DNA of 64,000 nt, taken from NCBI RefSeq assembly GCF_016808335.1, contig NC_053144.1:17716403-17780402 (forward strand), read 5' to 3'. The translations under genes and the position numbers were made by a program. The notes under the pieces are model-generated. The model saw only the letters and a list, made by a program, of their open reading frames with translations. It was not told where the DNA came from and searched no databases. The DNA comes from Panicum virgatum. Lineage: Eukaryota > Streptophyta > Magnoliopsida > Poales > Poaceae. The stretch's first letter is position 1. The number at the start of each line of letters is the position of its first letter. This document shows positions 56,038 to 64,000 of this stretch, one piece after another.

Positions 56038-57229
56038 CTCTTTACCTCTCCCAAATATCGCAAAAGTTTGTTTTTTCTCTTTCAACTACAAAACAGGATA
56101 TAGTTGCTCCCTTGTTTCTTTAAAACCGGATACATGAGCTCCATGGCCGTTTGCTATTAGTGGTTTCTATTTTTCTTTTATGTTTACTTTGGCTGAATCT
56201 TTAAAAATCATAGTAAATAAAAAATAATAAAATAGAAAATCCAATTTTAGTAGACTCCGTATGAGTAGATCTATGCAGTGAATAAATGATATGATGTACT
56301 TTATTATAAAATTTTTTATGTAGCTTTAAATCTATATTTTTTTGTAATTAATTCATGGATGCAGTTTACATGGTCCAATTACGGTGCAATTTTTATGGTG
56401 TGCTAACCATTATATGTTTGAGCGTTAGTAAAAAATTTATGCATGATTTATAGTTACTGGTTTCTCTAAATGGATTTTCTATTTTTCTTTATGTTTATTT
56501 CGGCCGAATCTCTAAAAAATCATAATAAATCACAAAAAAATTCAAAAAAATAAAAAGTATAAATTTGTTGGACTCCACATGAGTAGATCTATGAAATGAA
56601 TATATGATATCATATACTTTAGTATAATTTTTTTGTTGTAGCTTTAGGTATATACATTTCGGTAATTAATTCATAGCTATAGTTCCTTGGTCCAATTAAG
56701 GTGAAATTTTTATGGTGGAACAATAATTACATACTTTATCTGTAGAAAAAATTGTATACCCATTGGATCAGGTATGCATGAGTTATAGATTTATGAATAG
56801 ATTTATCTAGGTTTATATAGACAAATCTATAACTTGGCCATATATGATCTAGTGAGCATGAAATTTTTACTAAAGTTCAAGAAAATAATAATTAGCCCAC
56901 CATAAAAAATTTCACCATAATTAGAACACAAAAACTGTAGCTATGAATTAATTACATAAAAGTATATATCTAAAGCTACAGCAAAAATATTGTACTAAAG
57001 TATACCATAGCATATGTTCACTGCATAGATTCAATAAAATTGGGTTTTTCATTTTATGATTTACTATGAGTGTTCAAAGATTCAACCGAAGTAAACATAA
57101 AAGAAAAACAACTAGGGAGATCATGTATCCAGTTTTAAAGAGATGAGGGAGCAATTATGTCCTGTTTTGTAGTTGAATGAAGGGAAAACAAACTTTTGTG
57201 GTAGTTTAGGATGGTAAAGAGGAATTTTT
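56038..57229. mobile_element. Mutator-like foldback MITE, third copy
   Basis: The left end GGAAAAAGTCCTCTTTACC and the right end GGTAAAGAGGAATTTTTA are inverted copies. Matching inner blocks follow in inverted order (CAACTACAAAACAGGATATA and its partner, then AAAACCGGATACATGA and its partner). Blocks such as ATGAGTAGATCTATG are shared with the copies at 15040 and 40245. The target duplication is not clear because the flanks are T-rich. Confidence 0.75.
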
Positions 57230-58274
57230 ATTCTTTTTTAAGATTTACGTATATCATTTTTGTCACATATTCCTCATTGGCCCAACCAAGCTACCTGCTG
57301 CTCAGCCCACAGCCCCATTCCACTGCAGCTTACGACCCCATTCCACTTCAGCTCCCACGTCCAACACGAGCCTATGGAAAAGATGCGTCAAAGTATCGTT
57401 AGCCCACCAACATTTTTTAGTGCCTCTCATCTAGGTACAGTTGTAGTAGTATCTGCTTATACACACGCACATTATACACACACCACTCGTGTACAAATAA
57501 ATCTAAAACTACACACAGATCTAAACCGCGTCCTTCTTGGGATCACCAGAATCCACCAACTCCGTAGACGATAGACGCGTCGTAATTTCTCTGTGGTTCC
57601 ACGCGTGGGAGAAATGCGCACATAATACTAAGGAGTAACTATTCATATGAACAGTACCACACGGTGAGACACCCAGGTCTGATCCCAGCGATCGAGCTCG
57701 GGCGGGTAGCGCTCCCACCTAAGCCAGCTACCAATCGGGCTAGTGCCCGTTCTCGCCTACCAACGTTTTTGTTGTTACTAGAAACACTTCCCTACAATTT
57801 ATGAGAACAACGCCTGGTAGAAAATTTTCCGTCGAATGCTCCCAGCTAACATCATAAATCAACTATTGCAACAGTTAAAATATAATCACCACTTGCAATA
57901 TAAATGTAGACATACATTATCTAGGCTCGCGCGTATATACTTTTCATAGAGTCAAATAGGTCCTACATCATGATATACACATGTTCGAGCAGCTAAAAGC
58001 GAGTGTAGAAAGAATTTTTTTCTAACTTAACATAACATTATGTTTAATGCAACATCTAATAAGAACGATAATATGCAAAAATAGAGTTCCGTAACATCAA
58101 TAATTATCTAGTGCAACATTTAAACATTATAGTTGCGATATTTTTTCATTACAACTGCAATATTCAAAAATTATTTTTTAAAAAATATATTTTTGTTGGA
58201 AAATTAATAAAATAAATTGAATTAGTCAATTAGATTAAAATGTGCAACATAGCAAATCAACTATTAAAATATCT
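57230..58274. other. Repeat-rich stretch with scattered TGCAACA words
   Basis: No gene is recognised. From about 57860 the words GCAACA or GCAATA recur every 30-60 bases in AT-rich DNA. The same texture resumes after the solo LTR (59686-59990), so the LTR appears to have split one such element. The block near 57640-57760 resembles transposon sequence, but I cannot classify it. Confidence 0.45.
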
Positions 58275-59685
58275 TGTCGGATACCACAATTAGGGACACC
58301 CTAATTGGGGTACTAAGATCACCCTAGAAAACACAAACACGTGTTAAGACAACTGGGCCCACGGAAGCCCACAGCCTCCTTCCCATTTGGAAGAAAGGAA
58401 AAGACTCAAAGAAGCCCAGCATGCGGCCCATTCGCACCCCTCTCGGGCCCACGGGACGATCTCCGCATTAGTCGAGAGCTCCCATCAGGACCCTCGACTG
58501 CGCCCCGCATCTCCGCCTCGCTCGAGGGTAGCGAATCTCCCTCGAGCAGGTAACCCATCTCCGTCTCGCTCGAGGCCACCCCTTGGCGTAAGGGACAAAC
58601 GGCCCCGCCGCTCAATCGCCCGCCGTACGAAAGCATTGAAAACCAACCAATCCTCCACAGTGCTCAGGACAGACGGCGTCAGGCCGCCATTCCTCACAGT
58701 GGCTGTGACCGGAGTCCCATCCGCCAACTCCTGTCACTGCTCCGCCATCCCGGACTCTGCGGCAGCACTGTGGGACCTACGACGCGGGACGCAGCGTGCT
58801 CGGCACTGCTTCTTGCACTATTCTGCCAACTCCGGCCGACCGGATTCCACCTCATCACACGTATGGCCCCGGACCCACCTCCTGCTTGGGAAGGGGTCCG
58901 GCGACGCCACGTGCCCCTCCAAGAGGGACACACAACACACGCAGCTGGAGTCCCGGACCTCCCCCCTCGAGGGGTCCGGGACCTCCACGTGTCCCCCGGA
59001 TCTCCTGATGTGCACGCCTGCACTCCGTCCTAGGGGGTCCGGGACCGACGCGTGCCCCGCCAACGCTGGAACACGCAGGGCCCTGACCTGCAAGACCCAC
59101 GGAACGCCACATCTGGAGGACTGAACATTCCACAGTAACGACCACACCCCCTGCTGGAGTTGGCAGGACGCCGGCACGATCTCCGCAAGACCACGGACGA
59201 CATCCAGGACGACAGCCACGCCCGATGCCATGCCCCACAGTGTACTTCCCACAGTGTTCGACCACTGCACCCCCATGACTCGGGGGAAAGACGACGACTT
59301 TTACGTTCCCCTACTCATGTACACCGCCCCTCCTTGTGACTATAAAAGTAGGAGGCGGGCTTCCTTTAAAGGGGGACGTTCTGGACATCAGCAAACACAG
59401 TCATCCACACTCGCGATCATCGCACTCATCTCAACCAACTCCTTTTCTAGCAGAGACCTGGGAGCTTCCCTCCCTCTCTCGCCTTGTTTGTACCCCCTAC
59501 TACAATCACTCCGGGTGCAAGATAATACAGTGCCCTCGCATACTCCTTTGCTGGACGTACGGCCCCGTGGCCGGAACCAGGATAAACCAGTGCGTTACTG
59601 TGTTGCCTCTTGCATCAACATCTGGGACGAGGAAACACGCAGCATTTACTAGTTGGGATCCGGACCCCGGGACGGAACACCGACA
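58275..59685 (+). mobile_element. Solo LTR (1.41 kb)
   Basis: It begins TGTCGGATACCACAATTAGG and ends GACGGAACACCGACA. TATCT lies on both sides (58270-58274 and 59686-59690). A TATA box at 59341 and the downstream layout (GC-rich U3 before it, short R and U5 after it) set the orientation. No internal region follows, so it is a solo LTR, most likely of a gypsy element. Confidence 0.85.
59341..59348 (+). promoter_or_regulatory. TATA box of the solo LTR
   Basis: TATAAAAG follows a GC-rich stretch and precedes about 340 bases to the LTR end, the usual position of an LTR core promoter. It could still drive transcription into the DNA to the right. Confidence 0.55.
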
Positions 59686-60099
59686 TATCTATAATAAATT
59701 TATGAAACATTCTAGAATAATTTTTTTAACATCATCTCACATCTCAAACATACTGAAAATGAACACTGCAACATTGTAGATCAACCCATTGAACAATCAT
59801 AAAATAGTTATTGCAACATCAATAATTAATTGAAACTACTGCTGCAATATTATTAGTAATCAACTTAAACTCTGGCTGCAACATTATCATATGTCTTGCA
59901 ACAAAACCATTATTGAAGTTGGAATGCCTTTTTCGCTACAACATCAGCTCATACCTATTACAACAAAATTACGTGTTATAAAATTCCCAACACAAAGTTG
60001 GGGCTTCCGATTTATGGCACCTCCTGACTAGCTTACCATTGTGCGAAATATTTATACAGTGTGGCGTGCCACACTCGCCACAAATTAAACAACACTACT
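59686..60099. other. Right part of the TGCAACA-rich element
   Basis: The stretch has several TGCAACAT and TGCAATAT words at irregular spacing in AT-rich DNA and no gene. It continues the texture seen left of the solo LTR. Confidence 0.45.
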
Positions 60100-60346
60100 T
60101 CCAAAAAATTATTTCTAAAGCAAGCAATATTATCTTAGTCCATCAATCAGAATTCTAATCGAAGTCCGAACAAATCAATCAAAATCCTAATAGAAATCCG
60201 AACAAATCAATCGGAATCCCAATCGGAATACAAACAATCAATGTCTCGTATAATCCTAGCACCGCCTGTACAAGAAGTAAATGAATAATAGTATTATGTA
60301 GGTCTATTATATTATCTGTAGCAATGCACGGATAATACTGGTCTAA
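60100..60346 (+). mobile_element. Short Helitron-like element
   Basis: It shares, in order, TTTCTAAAGCAAGCAAT, then AATCCGAACAAATCAATC, then CAATGTCTCGTA, with the minus-strand element at 21560-21860. The 3' end has a hairpin with stem TATTATC/GATAATA around GTAGCAATGCAC, followed by CTAA, a valid Helitron CTRR terminus. The 5' boundary is approximate. Confidence 0.55.
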
Positions 60347-60730
60347 AAAATTAAAGAAACATAAGGTCAGGCAACCTATGGGCTATGGCCATGGTCCCCT
60401 TAGCTGGATCCCTTCCAGGCAGGTTCGTGAACTACTTGCCACATGGAAGCACACGGGCATGTCCTCCACTGGCCACCTACACCGCGGCCCCGGCGTACGG
60501 CGGGCCTCATTACGACGATCCCCACACGCTGGGCGTCGGTCCTCCAATGGCCGCATGGCCCATGGTTGCTTGTCTCCAACGAATGCATCCACGGGGGGGC
60601 CAACCACTTGCGCTTGACACCACGCGCGTGCAGATCGTCGGGTACTGGAGTAGCGTCCACGCCTCCACCTCCAGCGTCCAGCATGCGCCCAAAAAGCTCG
60701 CCGCTAGAGGACCATGGCTGGCACTGCCAG
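60347..60730. other. GC-rich patch, possible gene fragment
   Basis: A plus-strand frame from 60385 to 60774 reads through GC-rich DNA (MAMVPLAGSLPGRFVNYLPH and onward). The composition looks gene-like, but no domain is recognisable, and the frame runs into the Copia LTR. It may be a fragment carried by a Helitron. Confidence 0.35.
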
Positions 60731-61219
60731 TGTTAGTGATATGTCCAAGAGTCCATTATTATAATACGGTTTAAAGACCCAAGTGGATATTAATCCAAGA
60801 GAGATTAGGGTTACTAATGTGCCTATGAGATAGAAACCCATTAGTACACCCTATATATATGAGGGAGGGGCTAGGGGGGCGATGACCTGAGCCGCACCAC
60901 CTCCCTAGCCGCCGCCCCTCCCTCTCTCTCGGCCGCCTCCCTTGCCGTGCGTGCGGTGCTAGCACACCGACGCCCGGCGTTTCATCCCCGTACGTGTGGA
61001 CTCCGTGGAGGCGCTGCTGCGACTGCTGCGCTGATCGGCTGCTGGGATCAAGTACGAGGAGCTCGGTTCGTGGGACGTGATCGACTACTTCCTCTACATC
61101 GACGCGCGACTTCTTCCGCTGCGCTGCGCGTCTAGTGGTAACGATCTATGACCTTCTACTCGCAAGTATCTTGGGTTTATGCGGTAGTGATGCTAGCGTA
61201 GCCTACCCGTTTCCCTACA
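60731..61219 (+). repeat. 5' LTR of the Copia element
   Basis: It starts TGTTAGTGATATGTCC and ends TTTCCCTACA, giving 489 bp. A TATA-rich stretch at 60852-60860 (CTATATATATG) is the likely core promoter, followed by a GC-rich R/U5 part. Confidence 0.8.
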
Positions 61220-61220
61220 G

Positions 61221-61233
61221 TGGTACCAGAGCC
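61221..61233 (+). promoter_or_regulatory. Primer-binding site (initiator tRNA-Met)
   Basis: TGGTACCAGAGCC directly follows the LTR end after one base. It matches the plant copia primer-binding consensus for the initiator tRNA-Met 3' end, with one difference inside the block. Confidence 0.8.
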
Positions 61234-62637
61234 ATCTTGCGTAGTTTTTTGTCTGGATCTTTTGCATATAGGTGATATGTTGTTGTAGTAGATTGGATCT
61301 ATTACTTTTGCACGGTTTGATTAGATCAATTGGTCATAAGGGGTTAAAATTGGAGCGAGTTGATTGCGCGGCATGTGACAAAAGATTAGTTTGTGTTCTT
61401 TCTCTGTTATGCATACGACATGTCCCTACCGGCTGGAATCACCATCGGGACTAACTGTGTGCATAGTCAGCAGATTGAACCAACAGATCAAGGTCATGTG
61501 TAGATGCAGTCTTCTCAAGTGAAAAGTTTGCACGGTCAAGGTGATTGACCTAGTGAAAATTGAGGCATTATGAATGGCTCGGATTTGAGGTGATGCGATC
61601 ACTCTGATGAGATTTTCATAGGGATTCCATAAATGCGATCTGTGTAATTCCGTGAGGTTTTCAGGGCGCTGCTTTCTCGCTGTTGCTTTCTCGCTGTAGC
61701 GGCTTCCCAAGCGCTACTTTGGTAGAACACGTCGTACGCCTAACTTGTTTTTGCAGGGTGTGATGTGAATGGTATGGCCTCAATGTCATGTGATGATGTA
61801 TGTGATGATTTGTGCGGTCTGCGTGTCGCAAGTTAACACAACCGGGTTGAGGTTGCACCATTATTGTATAACGACCTGCGTGTCGACTTGTGATGTTTGA
61901 ATCCTCATGTAATTATTTCACTAGCTATTAGATGTAGTAGCTTAGTATCTTTTCATAGAGGTTTCAATCATGATGGCGATGATGATCACCACAAGACAGG
62001 ACGGATGGCAATGGAGGTCACCTTGGAGCCATGGCGATGGAGCCCATTGTGATGCAAGAGGCCATACTATTCACAATATAATATGATTATATGCCTGTGA
62101 TGTTTATTTTCCTGTCATACTATTCTTTCATGCTTTTACATATGGTGGATGCTTTAATCATGATAGAATAGCTTCCCTCAGAAAAGTTTGAGTTTTTGAT
62201 GCCTTTTACCAATAGCTGCACCTATAAATTTTGATCGTTGTGTGGTAGGTTTACCAAAGTAGAGTACCCTCAGCTATCACTTTTGTATAGGGTGGATGTC
62301 GGACATTCACAAGCATAGTAATGGTTTACTCAGCAAAGCTATCAAAACAGTTTTGGGCTTTAAGGCATAGGGTTGGGGCCGGGGCATTGGATGCCACCCA
62401 ACAAACAAGAGTCGCATAGAGATGTGATTAGTAATTTGTTACTTACCTGTATCACTACTTTTCTAGCCGTGATGCTAAAGCTCACTAGAATTTTAGTGAT
62501 TATGGATCTTGAACCACTATATGTCATTAGAGGGAAGATGACTTTGATATAGTAGGTTGTCTTTTGTTAAATCAGTTAATGAAAGTCTTTACATAAACTT
62601 AGTGCTGAAATCTTGCTTTACTTTAATGTTGTAGATC
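61234..62637 (+). other. Long untranslated leader of the Copia element
   Basis: About 1.4 kb lies between the primer-binding site and the gag start with no sustained open frame. It may contain an intron, an insertion or a degraded segment. No known motif was found. Confidence 0.5.
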
Positions 62638-63663
62638 ATGTCTGCCAATAACAATTCCGCTTTCAATTTGCGTTCTGTTCTTGAGAAAGAAAAGTTGAAT
62701 GGAACAAACTTTATTGATTGGTACCGCAACCTGAGAATTGTTCTCAGGCAAGAGAAAAAGGAGTATGTTCTTGAGCAGCCATATCCTGATGATCTCCCTG
62801 ACAATGCAACTGCTGCTGATCGCAGAGCTTATGAGAAGCACTGCAATGACTCACTTGATGTCAGCTGTCTGATGCTCGCCACCATGTCCCCTGATCTGCA
62901 GAAGCAATATGAGCATGCGGATGCTCATACCATGATCGAGGGGCTGTGTGGGATGTTTCAGAACCAAACCAGGACTGAGAGATTCAATATCTCAAAGTCC
63001 TTGTTTGCGTGCAAGCTGGCAGAAGGTAGCCCAGTCAGTCCTCATGTGATTAAAATGGTTGGTTACATTGAGACTTTGGATAGACTTGGTTCTGAACTTC
63101 AGATGAATGGTTTGGATAAAATATTGAGTGAGTTGCATGGGATGCTAAAAACACCAAAGGAGAGCATTAAGAAGAATCCCAATCATGTGATGATGATTCA
63201 GAAGGGGAACAAAAAGAGAAAGCGTTGGACGCCTCCTAATCCCAAAGGTAAAGGCAAGGAAAAGAGTTCCGGTGGTGAGTCCTCGGGCTCTAAGCTAAAG
63301 CCAGCACCTAAGGCCAAATCTGGCCCTACTTCTGAAGATGAATGCTTCCACTGTCATGAAAAGGGACATTGGTCTAGGAACTGCAAGAAGTACTTGGAAG
63401 AAAAGAAGAAGAAGAAGGGAAGTGAGACTTCCACTTCAGGTATAAATGTTATAGAAATAAATATTGCATTATCTTCTAGTGAATCATGGGTATTTGATAC
63501 TGGATCGATGATTCACACTTGCAAATCGTTGCAGGGTCTAAGTGAGACTAGAAGATTTGCAAGAGGCGAGTTGGACGTTCGGGTCGGCAATGGCGCAAAG
63601 GTTGCGGTGTTGGCGGTCGGCACCTACCACTTGTCTCTACCCTCCGGATTAGTTTTGGAATAA
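62638..63663 (+). CDS. Copia gag plus start of protease, ends at a premature stop
   Basis: The 341-residue frame begins MSANNNSAFNLRSVLEKEKL, with the NGTNFIDWYRNLR motif of plant copia gag. A basic stretch (KKRKRW near 192-197) follows, then a zinc knuckle with Cys236, Cys239, His244 and Cys249 (spacing C-x2-C-x4-H-x4-C). The protease active-site triplet DTG lies at 287-289. The gag between about 150 and 160 looks shorter than in relatives, which suggests a small in-frame loss. The TAA at 63661 interrupts the polyprotein after the protease start, since the same frame continues open beyond it. The element supplies its own proteins for particle formation and has no host role. Confidence 0.85.
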   Translation: MSANNNSAFNLRSVLEKEKLNGTNFIDWYRNLRIVLRQEKKEYVLEQPYPDDLPDNATAADRRAYEKHCNDSLDVSCLMLATMSPDLQKQYEHADAHTMIEGLCGMFQNQTRTERFNISKSLFACKLAEGSPVSPHVIKMVGYIETLDRLGSELQMNGLDKILSELHGMLKTPKESIKKNPNHVMMIQKGNKKRKRWTPPNPKGKGKEKSSGGESSGSKLKPAPKAKSGPTSEDECFHCHEKGHWSRNCKKYLEEKKKKKGSETSTSGINVIEINIALSSSESWVFDTGSMIHTCKSLQGLSETRRFARGELDVRVGNGAKVAVLAVGTYHLSLPSGLVLE

Positions 63664-64000
63664 AATAATTGTTATTGCATTCCTGCTTTGAGTAAGAACA
63701 TTGTTTCTTCTTCATGTTTGGAAGAAGTTGGTGATTTTAAGATTGTAATTGAAAACAAACGTTGTTCTATCTTTTGCAATGGTATTTTTTATGCTCATTG
63801 TCCATTGGTGAATGGATTATATGTTCTTAATCTTGAGGATAAATCTGTCTGTAATATTAATACTAAGAGACTTAGACCAAATGATTTGAATCCCACTTTT
63901 ATTTGGCATTGTCGCTTAGGTCATATAAATGAGAAGCGCATTGAACAACTACATAAAAATGGATTGTTAAGCTCATTTGATTTTGAATCATTTGACACAT
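63664..64000 (+). pseudogene. Copia pol continuation after the stop (GAG-pre-integrase)
   Basis: The frame stays open to the window edge. It contains IPALSKNIVS and, near 63900, IWHCRLGHINEKRIEQLHKN, the His- and Cys-containing GAG-pre-integrase domain that precedes integrase. It is separated from gag only by the TAA at 63661-63663, so it is not translated without readthrough. Confidence 0.8.

Larger units (their letters stand above)
60731..64000 (+). mobile_element. Copia retrotransposon, 5' part, cut by the window edge
   Basis: It consists of a 5' LTR, a primer-binding site complementary to initiator tRNA-Met, a leader of about 1.4 kb, and a gag-protease-integrase reading frame that runs off the window. 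The pol order (protease, then GAG-pre-integrase ahead of integrase) and the short LTR fit Ty1/copia. An in-frame TAA at 63661-63663 makes this copy defective. The 3' LTR is outside the window. Confidence 0.88.

Noticed and set aside
58387..59124. Plus-strand frame of 245 codons
   Set aside because: It lies wholly in the U3 part of a solo LTR with 5-bp duplications and has low-complexity composition.
57860..59990. Possible regular repeat-spacer array of TGCAACA words
   Set aside because: Spacing is irregular and the words are too short and variable for an array with defined spacers. It is kept only as a composition anomaly.
1..64000. tRNA, rRNA or microRNA genes
   Set aside because: I looked for tRNA A- and B-box patterns and rRNA cores by eye and found none that I could support. 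The foldback MITEs can form hairpins but are not evidence for microRNA genes.

Overview
This window is nuclear DNA from a grass (Poaceae). The evidence is split genes with GT-AG introns, GC-rich first exons beside AT-rich introns, dense Stowaway, Tourist, hAT and Mutator MITEs, long gypsy-type LTRs, and proteins that read like known plant families. I cannot name the species from the sequence alone.

Gene layout, left to right. A plus-strand gene at 3421-9306 encodes a long basic protein whose C-terminus matches the plant CCCH zinc-finger 38/55-like family. A plus-strand five-exon purple acid phosphatase of the PAP18 type lies at 10450-14166. Two minus-strand paralogues of a peroxisomal 4-coumarate:CoA-ligase-like enzyme (15700-21480 and 34353-37387) share an identical six-exon structure and both end in SKL. 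A minus-strand single-exon DTW-domain protein (38515-39924) is a predicted tRNA-uridine aminocarboxypropyltransferase. A plus-strand three-exon TMEM14/FAX-type membrane protein lies at 45181-48874. A minus-strand remnant of a MOT1-type molybdate transporter (49518-50116) keeps a TATA box, a start codon and the C-terminal half, out of frame with each other. These genes serve unrelated housekeeping or metabolic roles. Apart from the duplicated acyl-CoA ligases I see no functional cluster.

The space between genes is a layered transposon landscape. Four LTR-type elements have perfect 5-bp target duplications but no internal coding region, so they look like solo LTRs: 28769-34219, 40708-44166, 52841-54356 and 58275-59685. 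The second sits inside a Mutator-like foldback element. A Copia element runs off the right edge (60731-64000), with 5' LTR, tRNA-Met primer-binding site and gag. A 1.35-kb PIF/Harbinger element in intron 1 of the first ligase gene carries its own two-exon gene. Helitrons with the typical 3' hairpin, an RTE-type LINE tail with a 17-bp target duplication, and hAT MITEs with 8-bp duplications are also present.

I found no evidence for an undescribed multi-gene system. The most useful observations are the ligase duplication, the solo-LTR series with shared internal motifs, the Mutator foldback family with a 9-bp duplication, the gene-bearing Harbinger derivative, and the internally deleted molybdate transporter. 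All splice models come from reading GT-AG sites and phase by eye, and none has been tested against transcripts.
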